A DNA stretch of 64,000 nt from Bordetella genomosp. 11 (GTDB taxonomy: Bacteria; Pseudomonadota; Gammaproteobacteria; Burkholderiales; Burkholderiaceae_B), in the NCBI RefSeq assembly GCF_002261215.1, contig NZ_NEVS01000004.1, positions 4,340,001 through 4,404,000 on the forward strand, in the 5' to 3' direction. Made by a program: the position numbers and the translations under genes. Below are positions 8,665-18,687 of the stretch, piece after piece (the first letter of the stretch is position 1; every line of letters begins with the position of its first letter). The notes below the pieces were generated by a model. It was given only the letters and a program-made list of their open reading frames with translations. It was not told the DNA's origin and did no database searches.

Positions 8665-9408
8665 ATGTCCGCCCAACCCGATAGCCTCCCCCACTCTTCA
8701 GAGACCCTGGCCCTGCGGGCCGACCTGGCGCTGGCCTTGCGCGCGGCCGCGCATCACGGGCTGGAGGAAGGGGTCTGCAACCACTTCAGCGTCGCCCTGC
8801 CCGACGGCAGCGACCGCTTCCTGATCAATCCGCGCGGCCTGCACTGGAGCGAGATCGATTCCGACGACATCGTCATGGTCGACGCCAAGGGCGCCAAACT
8901 CGCCGGACAGCACGACGTCGAAGCGACCGCCATGTTCATTCATGCGGCGATCCATCGCATCGCGCGCAAGACCTGCGTGTTGCACACGCACATGCCATAC
9001 GCCACGTCGCTGACGCTGACCGCGCGCCGGGGCCTGGACACGCGGCTGTCGCAGAACGCCATGCGTTTCCATGGCCGGGTGGCGATCGATCCCCGCTACG
9101 ACGGGCTGGCGCTCGACACCGCGGAAGGCGAACGCATCGCGCGGGCCATGAGCGGCGCCGACGTGCTCTTCCTGGGCAATCACGGCGTGGTCGTCTGCGG
9201 CGAACGGATCGACTACGCCTACGACGATCTCTATTTCCTGGAGCGGGCATGCCAGGCCGAAGTGCTGGCGCTGTCCACGGGCCTGCCGCTGGAGCCGGTG
9301 CCCGAAACCATGGCACGCCATGTGGCCATGCAGATACAGGGCGAGCGGCTGCAATCCACGCTGTTTTTCGAATCCCTGCGCCGCCGCCTGCCCACCATCG
9401 GACGTTGA
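8665..9408 (+). CDS. Class II aldolase/adducin family protein
   Basis: This 247-residue protein has the class II aldolase/adducin fold. The zinc-ligand motif HTHMPYATSL lies near residues 109-118, a third His is in LGNHGVVVCG near residue 173, and SVALPDGSDRFLINPRGLHW provides the phosphate-binding part. Relatives include L-fuculose-phosphate aldolase and many proteins annotated only as aldolases in sugar-acid catabolism. The acidic residue of fuculose aldolase is not obvious, so catalysis is uncertain. It stands alone, divergent from marR and convergent with metQ. Confidence 0.85.
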   Translation: MSAQPDSLPHSSETLALRADLALALRAAAHHGLEEGVCNHFSVALPDGSDRFLINPRGLHWSEIDSDDIVMVDAKGAKLAGQHDVEATAMFIHAAIHRIARKTCVLHTHMPYATSLTLTARRGLDTRLSQNAMRFHGRVAIDPRYDGLALDTAEGERIARAMSGADVLFLGNHGVVVCGERIDYAYDDLYFLERACQAEVLALSTGLPLEPVPETMARHVAMQIQGERLQSTLFFESLRRRLPTIGR

Positions 9409-9416
9409 TGCCACAC

Positions 9417-9444
9417 GCGGGATCGCACCGTGGCGCGATCCCGC
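9417..9444. terminator. Hairpin between the aldolase gene and metQ
   Basis: A perfect 10-bp inverted repeat (GCGGGATCGC at 9417-9426 and its complement at 9435-9444) with an 8-base loop lies between two convergent genes and probably ends transcription from both sides. No T-run follows on either strand. Confidence 0.6.
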
Positions 9445-9453
9445 CAATGGACG

Positions 9454-10335
9454 TCAGAACGCGGGAACGACAGCGCCCTTGTACTTGTCCAGGATGAACT
9501 GCCGTAGCTCGGGCGTGTGCAAGGCCTTGACCAGCTTCTGCACCGCCGGCTTGTCCTTGTTGTCCGGCCGCGCCACCAGGATGTTGGCATAGGGCGAGTC
9601 GGGCCCCTCGATGAACAGCGCGTCCTTGGTCGGCACCAGGCCGGCCTCCAGTGCATAGTTGGTGTTGATCAGCGCCAGGTCCACATCGTCCAGCGAACGC
9701 GGCAGCATGGCGGCTTCGAGCTCCTGGAATTTCAGCTTCCTGGGATTCTCGACCACATCCAGCGGCGTCGCGCGGATATTCTTCGGGTCCTTCAGCTTGA
9801 TCAGCCCCTGCTTCTGCAGAAGGATCAGGGCGCGGCCACCATTGGTGGGGTCATTGGGAATGGCCACGGTCGCGCCGGTCTTCAGTTCCGACACGTTGGC
9901 AATCTTCCGCGAATAGGCGCCGAAAGGCTCGACGTGCACCTTCGCGATCGCGACCAGGTTGGCCTTGCGGTCCTGGTTGAAGGTATCCAGGTAGGGCTGG
10001 TGCTGGAAGAAGTTCAGGTCCACCTGCTTGTCCACCAGCTGTACGTTCGGCTGCACATAGTCGCTGAATACCTTGATGTCCAGGTCCACGCCCTCTTTCG
10101 CCAAGGCTGGCTTGACGAAGGCCAGGATTTCCGCGTGCGGCACCTGCGTGGCGGCGACGATCAGTTTGTCGGCCGCGAGGGCCGGCGCGGCGGCCATCAG
10201 GACAGTGGCCAGGCCGGCCAGGAGCATGGCCGTCCAGGCGCCCAGCCGGCGGCGGACGCGGCCGGCGACAGCCAGGTGGGAAATCGCGTCCGCCGCGCGA
10301 TGCGCGGCTGCGCGCCGCGTCAATGGTTGAGTCAT
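9454..10335 (-). CDS. MetQ/NlpA-family substrate-binding protein
   Basis: This 293-residue periplasmic binding protein is of the methionine ABC transporter type. After an Arg-rich start and a hydrophobic signal (ending APALA-ADK, residues ~35-57) come the family segments VAATQVPHAEIL, VFSDYVQPNVQL and NFFQHQPYLD, then TVAIPNDPTNGGRALILLQ. The cleavage site is of the signal-peptidase-I type and lacks a lipobox Cys, unlike classic MetQ lipoproteins. The start at 10335 is set by AAGGAGG a few bases upstream; the frame is open to 10497 but those residues are not family-like. No ATPase or permease gene is nearby, so it is an orphan receptor. Confidence 0.88.
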   Translation of the reverse strand: MTQPLTRRAAAHRAADAISHLAVAGRVRRRLGAWTAMLLAGLATVLMAAAPALAADKLIVAATQVPHAEILAFVKPALAKEGVDLDIKVFSDYVQPNVQLVDKQVDLNFFQHQPYLDTFNQDRKANLVAIAKVHVEPFGAYSRKIANVSELKTGATVAIPNDPTNGGRALILLQKQGLIKLKDPKNIRATPLDVVENPRKLKFQELEAAMLPRSLDDVDLALINTNYALEAGLVPTKDALFIEGPDSPYANILVARPDNKDKPAVQKLVKALHTPELRQFILDKYKGAVVPAF

Positions 10336-10446
10336 TTCTTTCCTCCTTGTCCGGGGTTCCAGCATGGACCGTTTAAAACGAAAGGGATCAAATCTACATG
10401 AACCCGGGTTTTTTGTACTCCATCTGTTTATTACGCGCTGGCATAA

Positions 10447-11432
<986 letters not shown>

Positions 11433-11433
<1 letters not shown>

Positions 11434-12179
11434 TGCACATACACCGGTATTTGTTGCGGCCGGCATCACGCCTGCGCCGCTCGCGCCGGATCGCCGCCGC
11501 CGCGCCCGCGCGCTTGTGGCTGTTCGATCTGGACAACACGCTGCACAACACCTCGCACGCCATCTTTCCGCGCATCGACGCGGGCATGACGCGCGCGGTG
11601 GCGGAAACGCTGGGGGTCGACATGGACACGGCCAACACCCTGCGGACCACCTACTGGAAGCGCTATGGCGCGACGGTCATCGGCATGGTGCGCCACCATG
11701 GCGTGAATGCCGAAGCCTTCCTGCGCATGAGCCACGATTTCGATGTCCGTCCGCTGATCAAGGCGGAAACCGGATTGCCCGCCAAGCTGCGCCGCCTGCC
11801 CGGACGCAAGGTGCTGCTGACCAATGCGCCGCTGCATTATGCGCGCGCGGTGCTGCGCCATCTTGGCTTGCTGGGGCAGTTCGACAGCCTGTGGGCCATC
11901 GAACACATGAACTGGCACGGCAACTTCCGGCCCAAGCCTTCGGCCACGCTGCTGCGCCGCGTACTGGCGCGCGAAGGCGTCGCCGCCGCGCATACCGTGC
12001 TGGTCGAGGATACGCTGGAAAACCTGCGCGGCGCGCGCCGCGTGGGACTGCGCACGGTACACATTCACCACCCCGGCACGCCCTTCAGCAAGGGCGGCCG
12101 CAACCGGCCGGGCTATGTGGACTTGCGGGTAAACTCGGTCAGCGAGTTGCTCCTGCAACGCCGGCCCCTGCGCCGCTAG
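11433..12179 (+). CDS. HAD-superfamily pyrimidine 5'-nucleotidase
   Basis: This 248-residue HAD hydrolase is of the pyrimidine 5'-nucleotidase type (yeast Phm8/Sdt1-like). Motif I is FDLDNTLHNT near residue 31 (nucleophile and general acid Asp), motif II is LLTNAP, and motif IV is VLVEDTLENL; a Lys for motif III is in FRPKPS. It presumably dephosphorylates nucleoside monophosphates. The ATG at 11433 shares one base with the argB stop. The frame is open much further upstream, but only as a shadow of argB. slmA follows after 72 bp, an order I recall from related betaproteobacteria. Confidence 0.88.
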
Positions 12180-12251
12180 CGAACCTGTTTTTCGGTTTTT
12201 CCTTTCTTCCTGAACTTTTCCCTATCGGCCGCCTCGCGGACGGCCAGACCC

Positions 12252-12827
12252 ATGGCAAGCAGACCCGGCGAGAAGAAAACGCAGATCCTGCAGACCCTGG
12301 CGGAGATGCTGGAGCAGCCCCACGCGGCGCGAATCACGACAGCGGCCCTGGCGGCTCGCATGCAGGTTTCGGAAGCCGCCCTGTACCGGCATTTCGCCAG
12401 CAAGGCGCAGATGTTCGAAGGCCTGATCGAGTTCATCGAGCAGACCATATTCACGCTGGTCAACCAGATCGGCACGGCGGAGCCCCAAGGCCTGGGCCAG
12501 GCACGGCGCATGGTCAATATGCTGCTGACGTTTTCCGAACGCAACAAGGGCATGACGCGCGTGCTGACGGGGGATGCGCTGGTCACCGAGGACAACCGCC
12601 TGCAGGATCGCATCAACCATATCAACGACCGCATCGAGGCGTCCTTTCGGCAGGCCTTGCGTACCGCGGTCCATGACGGCGGCCTGCCCGCCAACGCCGA
12701 CGTCAGCGCGCATGCGAGCCTGTTGACGCATTTCGTGCTGGGCCGCTGGCTGCGCTACGCACAAAGCGGCTGGCGCGTCGCGCCGACCGCGCACCTGGAC
12801 GAACAACTGCGCCTCGCACTGGGCTGA
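12252..12827 (+). CDS. slmA: Nucleoid occlusion factor SlmA (TetR family)
   Basis: SlmA is a DNA-binding protein that blocks FtsZ ring assembly over the chromosome. The 191-residue protein has a TetR helix-turn-helix at residues ~28-58 (ITTAALAARMQVSEAALYRH), followed by the SlmA-specific stretches MFEGLIEFIEQ, FSERNKGMTRVLTGDAL and RLQDRINHINDRIEA, which closely parallel the enterobacterial protein. This separates it from ordinary TetR repressors. It is last in the run argB-nucleotidase-slmA and is followed by a block of intergenic repeats. Confidence 0.92.
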   Translation: MASRPGEKKTQILQTLAEMLEQPHAARITTAALAARMQVSEAALYRHFASKAQMFEGLIEFIEQTIFTLVNQIGTAEPQGLGQARRMVNMLLTFSERNKGMTRVLTGDALVTEDNRLQDRINHINDRIEASFRQALRTAVHDGGLPANADVSAHASLLTHFVLGRWLRYAQSGWRVAPTAHLDEQLRLALG

Positions 12828-12835
12828 CGCCGATG

Positions 12836-13111
12836 TAAGGGGGAGCGCGCAGCGCTCCGGAGGTCGGCCAACCCACCATACCGCCGAAAAAAACAGGTGC
12901 AGCCAACCCGGGACGCCGAGGATCCGGCTCCGCCGGTCCTCCAGCGTCGCCCCCTTGAGGGGGAAAGCGCGCAGCGCTTCGGGGGTGGGCCAACCCACCA
13001 ACCGCCCCGCAAAAAACAGGTGCAGCCGACCCGGGACGCCGAGGATCCGGCTCCGCCGGTCCTCCAGCGTCGCCCCCTTGAGGGGGAAGCGCGCAGCGCT
13101 TCGGGGGTAGG
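12836..13111. repeat. Tandem 123-bp intergenic repeat
   Basis: Two near-identical units begin at 12894 and 13017 (period 123 bp), preceded by a partial unit from about 12836. Each unit contains GATCCGGCTCCGCCGGTC, the hairpin-forming CCCCCTTGAGGGGG, then AAGCGCGCAGCGCTTCGGGGGT and a spacer ending in a poly-A run. A third, more divergent copy lies at about 62500-62583. The block fills the space between convergent slmA and moeB and may act as a bidirectional terminator. It has the features of a REP-like dispersed element. The inner hairpins are seen; the function is inferred. Confidence 0.85.
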
Positions 13112-13112
13112 A

Positions 13113-13862
13113 CTATCTACCCGCACACACCGCGCATTCTTCGTCGCGCGGTACGTTCAAGCTGCGCCACTGCATGGCAAGGCCGTCCAGGCAAAGCAGG
13201 CGGCCCGCCAGGGTCTGCCCTATGCCCGCCAGGACCTTCAGCGCCTCGGCGGCCTGCACGCTGCCGATGATCCCGACCAGCGGTGCCAGCACGCCCATGG
13301 TGGCGCAATTGGCTTCCTCGACATCGTCGGCTTCGGGAAAGAGGCAGTGATAGCAGGGCGAGGCAGCATCGCGCATATCGAAGACGCCGACCTGTCCGTC
13401 GAAACGAATGGCCGCGCCGGATACCAGGGGCTTGCGGTGATGCACGCAGGCCCGATTGATCTGGTGCCGCGTGGTGAAGTTGTCCGAGCAATCCAGCACC
13501 ACATCCGCGCGCGCCACGGCCGCATCCAGCGCATCGCCCTGCAGGCGTCGGGCGATGGTCTCGACGACGACTTCGGGGTTGAAAGCATGCAGTGCCCTGC
13601 GCCCGGATTCCACCTTGGGCTGCCCCAGGCTTTCCGTGGTGTGCAGAAGCTGGCGCTGCAGATTGCTGAGTTCGACGACGTCGTCATCGACCAGGGTGAT
13701 GTGGCCCACGCCCGCGCTGGCCAGGTACATGGCGGCGGGGGAACCCAGCCCCCCCGCGCCGATGATCAGCGCGTGCGCCGCCAGGAATTTTTCCTGCCCT
13801 TCGATACCGAGTTCGTCGAGCAGGATATGGCGGGCGTAGCGCAGCAACTGCCGGTCGTTCAT
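13113..13862 (-). CDS. moeB: ThiF/MoeB/HesA-family adenylyltransferase
   Basis: This 249-residue E1-like enzyme adenylates the C-terminal Gly of a MoaD- or ThiS-type sulfur carrier. It has the nucleotide loop GAGGLGSPAAMYLASAGVG (residues ~36-54), DDDVVELSNLQRQ, DCSDNF, the conserved NCATMGVLAPLVG Cys, and two zinc Cys pairs (CYHC near 171 and CAVC at the C-terminus). MoeB and ThiF cannot be separated by sequence alone, and no moa or thi gene is adjacent. Its start overlaps the ctpA stop by 4 bp (ATGA), so it is coupled to the upstream operon. Confidence 0.85.
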   Translation of the reverse strand: MNDRQLLRYARHILLDELGIEGQEKFLAAHALIIGAGGLGSPAAMYLASAGVGHITLVDDDVVELSNLQRQLLHTTESLGQPKVESGRRALHAFNPEVVVETIARRLQGDALDAAVARADVVLDCSDNFTTRHQINRACVHHRKPLVSGAAIRFDGQVGVFDMRDAASPCYHCLFPEADDVEEANCATMGVLAPLVGIIGSVQAAEALKVLAGIGQTLAGRLLCLDGLAMQWRSLNVPRDEECAVCAGR

Positions 13863-15331
13863 TTTGCCTTGGCGGGCTGGACTCCGGACGGCGTGATGGT
13901 CATGCGCTCCGTCGGCGGCTCCGTGCCGGGACGCGCGGCGGACTGCTGGCTGGAGGCCTTGTCGTTCGCCGCGGTCTTGGGGATCGCTTTCTGGATGGGT
14001 TTGCCATCCAGAAGATTGAGCGCCTGCTTCAGCTGGAAGTCGTCCTTGCCGCCGAACTCGAAGGTCTTGGGCAGCTCGATATTGGCGGGATCGTTGGCCG
14101 ACTTGATCTCGCCGTTGGGCGCCTGCTGGTTGGCCAGATGGCGCTGCAGGTCCGCTTCGCGCGGCAGGCGGAACAGGTCGCCGGTCGCCGTATCGGCAAC
14201 CACGTAATCCGGTTCGATACCGGTTGCCTGGATGGAACGGCCGCTGGGCGTGAAGTAGCGCGACGTGGTCAGCTTGATGGCCGTATCTTCGGTCAAGGGA
14301 AGGATGACCTGCACCGAGCCCTTGCCGAACGTCCGGTTGCCCATCACCTTGGCGCGCTTGTGGTCCTGCAGCGCGCCGGCGACGATCTCGGAAGCCGAGG
14401 CGGAACCGACGTTGACGAGCACGACCATGGGAACGGTCTTGACCCAGCCAGGCAGCCCCGCCAGGTAGTTGCCTTCGCCGCGGGCGTACTCGGCCGGCGT
14501 CGCCAGATACTTGTGGCGCGCGTCCGGGGTGCGGCCATCGGTGGAGACCACCAGCGAATCCGCCGGCAGGAACGCCGAGGCCACGCCGATCGCGCTGGTA
14601 AGCAGGCCGCCCGGATCATTGCGCAGATCCAGGATCAGCGCGCGCGGCGGCTGCTTCGCGCCAAGTTCCGCGAGCTGGCGGGCCATGTCGGCGCCGGTCT
14701 TCTCCTGGAACTGGGCGATGCGCACATAGGCGACGTTGCCATCGAGCATCTTGCTGCGCACGCTGCGCACCTTGATGATGTCGCGCACGACGCGCAGCAC
14801 GATGGGCTGCGGATGATCGGCGCGCATGATGGTAAGCGTGATCGGCGTCTTGGGCGCGCCGCGCATCAGCTTGACCGCGTCGTTCAGCGACATGCCCTTG
14901 GTGGGTGTGTCGTTGATCTTGGTGATGAGATCGCCCGCCATGACACCCGCGCGCGCGGCCGGCGTGTCCTCGATGGGCGAGATCACCTTCACATAGCCGT
15001 CTTCGGCGCCGACCTCGATACCCAGGCCGCCGAATTCGCCTTGCGTGGCGGTCTGCATGTCGCGATAGGCATCGGCATCCAGGTAGGCGGAATGCGGATC
15101 CAGGCCGGACACCATGCCCGATATGGCGTTATCGATCAGTGTCTTGTCGTCGACCGGCTCGACGTAGTTGTTCTTGATGGCACCGAATACATTGGTGAAT
15201 TGCCGCAGTTCGTCCAGAGGCAAGGGGCTGCCGCCGCGCTGCGCGACCGCGGTCACGCCGACACTGAGCAAAACCCCGGCCACTACGCCGAGCGATACCA
15301 GGCCGAAACTACGAAACTTGCGAGTGCTCAT
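13859..15331 (-). CDS. ctpA: Carboxy-terminal processing protease (S41 family)
   Basis: This 490-residue envelope serine protease has an N-terminal signal or anchor helix (residues ~7-30), a PDZ domain around residues 90-175 (GGLGIEVGAEDGYVKV), and the S41 core with catalytic Ser in NVGSASASEIVAGAL and catalytic Lys in RTFGKGSVQVI. The tail after residue ~425 is Lys/Pro/Ala-rich. The start at 15331 (MSTRKF) is preferred over 15358 because GGAAG lies 6-10 bases upstream. It follows envC closely and overlaps moeB by 4 bp. In other proteobacteria Ctp proteases degrade murein hydrolases, which fits the envC neighbour. Confidence 0.93.
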   Translation of the reverse strand: MSTRKFRSFGLVSLGVVAGVLLSVGVTAVAQRGGSPLPLDELRQFTNVFGAIKNNYVEPVDDKTLIDNAISGMVSGLDPHSAYLDADAYRDMQTATQGEFGGLGIEVGAEDGYVKVISPIEDTPAARAGVMAGDLITKINDTPTKGMSLNDAVKLMRGAPKTPITLTIMRADHPQPIVLRVVRDIIKVRSVRSKMLDGNVAYVRIAQFQEKTGADMARQLAELGAKQPPRALILDLRNDPGGLLTSAIGVASAFLPADSLVVSTDGRTPDARHKYLATPAEYARGEGNYLAGLPGWVKTVPMVVLVNVGSASASEIVAGALQDHKRAKVMGNRTFGKGSVQVILPLTEDTAIKLTTSRYFTPSGRSIQATGIEPDYVVADTATGDLFRLPREADLQRHLANQQAPNGEIKSANDPANIELPKTFEFGGKDDFQLKQALNLLDGKPIQKAIPKTAANDKASSQQSAARPGTEPPTERMTITPSGVQPAKAK

Positions 15332-15364
15332 GCACACTTCCTGAATTGGTTTAGCCAAACGCTT

Positions 15365-16945
15365 CTACTGGGCCAACCACTGGGCTGGATCCACCGGCGC
15401 GCCACCATGACGAATTTCAAAGTATAGGCCCGATTCCACCTGCCCGCCTGTCGCGCCGGCCAAGGCGATAGTGTCCCCCGCGGCGACGTGATCGCCGACC
15501 TGCTTCAGCAGCGACTGGTTATAGCCATATACGGTCATATATTGCTGTCCGTGGTCCACGATGATGAGGTTGCCGAAGCCTCTAAGCCAATTGGCATAAA
15601 CCACGGTACCGGGCGCCACCGCATGCACCGGCGTGCCTTCCGGCACGCGCAGGACGATGCCCCGCCAGACGCCGCCGTCCGGGCGTCCCAGGCCGAAGCG
15701 GCCCTGGATGGTGGCCCCTTGCACCGGCATCGGCAGGCCCTGCCGCAGGCCACGTCCGGCGGACGGTTGCGGGCGCGCGGTGGGCGCCTGCGACGCGCTT
15801 GAGGATTCAGCCGGTTTTAAGCCTTCGATGTTGCCGCGGGCGACCGGCAGGCTGGCTTGCGCCGCGCGCCGCGCGGCGGCTTCCGCATCATCCGCCTGCT
15901 TGGCCGCGGCCGCGGCCTGCTTATCTGCCGCGGCTGCCGCCTCGGCATCGCGCCGGGCCGCGGCTTCGACCTGTTCGCGGGCTTGGGTGGCATCACGCGC
16001 TTCCTGCGCGCGGCGTGCGGCCTCGGCCGCCTTGCGCGCGTCATCGGCGCGCTTGCGGGCCTCTTCCGCCTTGCGGCGGGCATCCTCCACGGCCTGCCGG
16101 CGCGCTTCCTCGGCCTTGCGGGCGGCCTCCGCCGCGGCCTGCCGGCGGGCCTCCTCGGCCTTGCGGCGGGCTTCTTCCGCCTTGCGCGCCTCTTCGGCCT
16201 GTTTCTCGATTGCCGTTTGCAGATCGTCGATCAGCCGCGTCATGCGCTGATCGTCGCGCCCGAGCTTGACCGCTTCCTCTCGCTGCGCGGTGATCTGCCC
16301 TTCGAGGCGGGCCAGTACGCTGGCGCGCTCTTTCTGCTGTGCGACCAGTTGGGTCTTCTGGTCGGCGGTTTCCTTGACGACCTGGGCGATTTCCTGGCGC
16401 CGCGCATCGGCCTGGCCTTGCAGGCGGGCCAGCTCGTCCAGGTCGCGGCGCAAGGCCTGGACGGCCTCGGCGCGGGCCTGGGAGACGTATCCGAGGTAGG
16501 CCAGATTGCGGCCCAACTGCTGCGGATCGTCGCCGGAAAGCAGGGCGGTCCAGGGCGATAGGCCACTGGTGTACTGGGCCCGCAGCTGTTTGGCCAGTTC
16601 TTCGCGGCGCTGGGCAAGGATGGCCTGCTGCGCCGTCATCTGGCGCTCCAGGCCGGCCAGATCGGCTTCCGCCTGCTTGCTCTGGATGCCCAGTTCGGCC
16701 AGCCTGCGGTTGATTTGCGAGATCGCCGTTTCGGACTGGCGCAGGGCGTCCGCGGCTTCCTTGCGCGCCGACTCGCGTTCGTCGATGGTCTTCTGCAGGG
16801 ACTGGATGCGCTCGCGCAGCGCCGATTGCTGGCGCTGCGCCTCCGTCTGCTTTTCGGCGAGATCCGCCGGCGCCGCGCATACGCTACCGGCGGCCAGCGC
16901 CAGCGTCAGCGCGGCGGCCTTCCACCCCCTTGCAGCAAGCCGCAT
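15365..16945 (-). CDS. envC: EnvC-like murein hydrolase activator
   Basis: This 526-residue periplasmic protein has a signal peptide (cleavage near residue 24), a long coiled coil (residues ~28-260), an extremely Ala/Glu/Arg/Lys-rich low-complexity helix (~245-360, with repeated EEARRKA-like units), and a C-terminal LytM/M23 domain (~405-525). The M23 zinc site is degenerate: VYGYNQSLL replaces the usual Tyr-x-His motif, as in EnvC, which activates amidases and does not cut peptidoglycan itself. It lies 3 bp after gpmA and 33 bp before ctpA, so it is in an operon. A role in septal splitting is inferred from the family. Confidence 0.9.
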   Translation of the reverse strand: MRLAARGWKAAALTLALAAGSVCAAPADLAEKQTEAQRQQSALRERIQSLQKTIDERESARKEAADALRQSETAISQINRRLAELGIQSKQAEADLAGLERQMTAQQAILAQRREELAKQLRAQYTSGLSPWTALLSGDDPQQLGRNLAYLGYVSQARAEAVQALRRDLDELARLQGQADARRQEIAQVVKETADQKTQLVAQQKERASVLARLEGQITAQREEAVKLGRDDQRMTRLIDDLQTAIEKQAEEARKAEEARRKAEEARRQAAAEAARKAEEARRQAVEDARRKAEEARKRADDARKAAEAARRAQEARDATQAREQVEAAARRDAEAAAAADKQAAAAAKQADDAEAAARRAAQASLPVARGNIEGLKPAESSSASQAPTARPQPSAGRGLRQGLPMPVQGATIQGRFGLGRPDGGVWRGIVLRVPEGTPVHAVAPGTVVYANWLRGFGNLIIVDHGQQYMTVYGYNQSLLKQVGDHVAAGDTIALAGATGGQVESGLYFEIRHGGAPVDPAQWLAQ

Positions 16946-16948
16946 CGA

Positions 16949-17701
16949 TCAGGCCTTTTTCGCCTTGCCTTGCGCGGCGACAGCCGCCATGGCGGCTTCG
17001 ATCTCGGCGGGATCGCCCAGGTAATAGTGGCGCAGGGGGCGCAGTTCGTCATCCAGTTCGTAGACGAGCGGCTGGCCGGTGGGGATGTTCAGTCCGACGA
17101 TATCGTCGTCCGAAATGCCGTCCAGGTGCTTGATCAGGGCGCGCAGGCTGTTGCCATGTGCCGAGATCAATACCCGGCGGCCGGCGCGGATGGCCGGGGC
17201 GATGGATTCGTTCCAGAAGGGCAGGACGCGCGCGACCGTGTCCTTCAGGCATTCCGTGGCGGGCAGCTGGTCCGCCGGGATGCGGGCGTAGCGGCTGTCG
17301 AAACGCGGATGGCGGGGGTCGTCCAGGGGGATGGGGTCCGGCGCGATGGCATAGGCGCGGCGCCAGATCAGCACCTGCTCGTCGCCGAACTTGGCGGCGG
17401 TCTCGGCCTTGTTCAAGCCTTGCAAGGCGCCATAATGGCGCTCGTTCAGGCGCCAGCTGTTGCCGACGGGGGTGTACATCGCGTCCATGGCATCCAGGGC
17501 GATCCACAGCGTGCGGATGGCGCGCTTGAGGACGGACGTGTAGGCCAGGTCGAAGGTATAGCCCTCGCGCTTGAGCAACAGGCCGGCGGCGCGGGCCTGT
17601 TCCCGGCCGGTGTCGGTCAGGTCGACATCGGTCCAGCCGGTGAAGCGGTTTTCCAGGTTCCATTGGCTTTCGCCGTGACGCATCAGAACGAGTTTGTGCA
17701 T
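16949..17701 (-). CDS. gpmA: 2,3-bisphosphoglycerate-dependent phosphoglycerate mutase
   Basis: GpmA interconverts 3- and 2-phosphoglycerate in glycolysis and gluconeogenesis. The 250-residue protein begins [15 protein letters not shown], with the catalytic His in RHGES, and carries [25 protein letters not shown] and the second catalytic His in [16 protein letters not shown]. The start at 17701 fits the family; the open frame to 17749 does not. It is the first gene of the run gpmA-envC-ctpA-moeB and is divergent from the rhodanese gene. Confidence 0.97.
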   Translation of the reverse strand: MHKLVLMRHGESQWNLENRFTGWTDVDLTDTGREQARAAGLLLKREGYTFDLAYTSVLKRAIRTLWIALDAMDAMYTPVGNSWRLNERHYGALQGLNKAETAAKFGDEQVLIWRRAYAIAPDPIPLDDPRHPRFDSRYARIPADQLPATECLKDTVARVLPFWNESIAPAIRAGRRVLISAHGNSLRALIKHLDGISDDDIVGLNIPTGQPLVYELDDELRPLRHYYLGDPAEIEAAMAAVAAQGKAKKA

Positions 17702-17862
17702 AGTGCAGGTCGCTTGAAACAGAGTTGAAAGATGCCGGGATGGCATCATTTTATAATTGGGAAGGTTATGCCCCTTCCGGACCCTCGCGTGCGAACGCCC
17801 GGACCGGCGGCTCCCGATGGGCGGTTGGTCCGCCCATTAACGGTCATATTTCAGGACGTTCC

Positions 17863-18285
17863 GTGGATTTTCTGCATTTTCTGCTAAGCCAGAACAATAT
17901 CTTTATCGTCGCCGCAGCGGTCGTATCCGGCATCATGCTGGCCATTCCGGCCCTGCGCAAGAGCGGCGGCGGCTCAGCCATCGGCACGGCGGAAGCCATC
18001 CAGATGGTCAACCAGCGGCAAGCCGTCTGGGTGGACGTGCGGCCCGCCGAACAATACCAGGCCGGGCATATCGCCCAGGCACGGAGCGTGCCAGTCACCG
18101 ATCTGGAAAAGAAAGCCGCGGGCTTGCCGAAAAACAAGCCTTTGGTCGTGGTCTGCGAGCAGGGTCGCGACTCCAGCCGTGCCGTGAGCCGGCTGAAGGC
18201 CCAGGGTTTCGCCGAAGTCGTCGCCCTGCAGGGTGGCATGAAGGCCTGGAGCCAGGCGGGCTTGCCCGTTACGCAGAAGGCCTGA
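17863..18285 (+). CDS. Membrane-anchored single-domain rhodanese
   Basis: This protein of about 140 residues has one N-terminal transmembrane helix (NNIFIVAAAVVSGIMLAIPAL) and a rhodanese domain with the active-site loop VCEQGRDSS (Cys near residue 104). It would handle sulfane sulfur at the cytoplasmic membrane. The GTG at 17863 is chosen because the residues upstream (to 17725) are poorly conserved-looking and AGGA sits 8-11 bases ahead. It starts the run rhodanese-grxC-secB-gpsA, which is divergent from gpmA. The start is less certain than the family. Confidence 0.88.
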   Translation: MDFLHFLLSQNNIFIVAAAVVSGIMLAIPALRKSGGGSAIGTAEAIQMVNQRQAVWVDVRPAEQYQAGHIAQARSVPVTDLEKKAAGLPKNKPLVVVCEQGRDSSRAVSRLKAQGFAEVVALQGGMKAWSQAGLPVTQKA

Positions 18286-18342
18286 GCGCGCCCGCCCGCG
18301 CGCTTTCTTTCCGCCCCTTTTCAACGTAGAGAGCTGCCCACG

Positions 18343-18597
18343 ATGAAAAAAGTCCTGATGTACAGCACTGGCGTCTGTCCATACTGCATCCGCGCCGAAG
18401 CCCTGCTCAAGCAGCGTGGCGTCGCCGAAATCGAAAAGATCCGCATCGACACGGACCCGTCGCAACGCGATGCGATGATCCAGCGTACCGGCCGCCGCAC
18501 CGTGCCCCAGATCTATATTGGGGAAACGCATGTCGGCGGCTACGATGACCTGGCCGCGCTGGATCGCGCGGACAAGCTCGTTCCCCTGCTGGGCTGA
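18343..18597 (+). CDS. grxC: Glutaredoxin 3
   Basis: This 84-residue glutaredoxin has the dithiol active site CPYC at residues 12-15 and the conserved TVPQIYI and GGYDDL motifs that bind glutathione. It reduces protein disulfides and glutathionylated proteins in the cytoplasm. It sits 57 bp after the rhodanese gene and 90 bp before secB; the grxC-secB-gpsA order is common in proteobacteria. A short inverted repeat (18605-18627) follows the stop. Confidence 0.95.
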   Translation: MKKVLMYSTGVCPYCIRAEALLKQRGVAEIEKIRIDTDPSQRDAMIQRTGRRTVPQIYIGETHVGGYDDLAALDRADKLVPLLG

Positions 18598-18687
18598 CTT
18601 TTTCGCGCCGCTCCCCGCGGGCGGCGCCCCCTGCCTGCCTCAGGCCCCCGTGCCTGACCGGGCTTTACCTATCTTTCCGGAATTCTC

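Noticed and set aside
12836..13111. CRISPR array
   Set aside because: There are only two full 123-bp units plus a partial one, with no alternating unique spacers; it is a tandem intergenic repeat.
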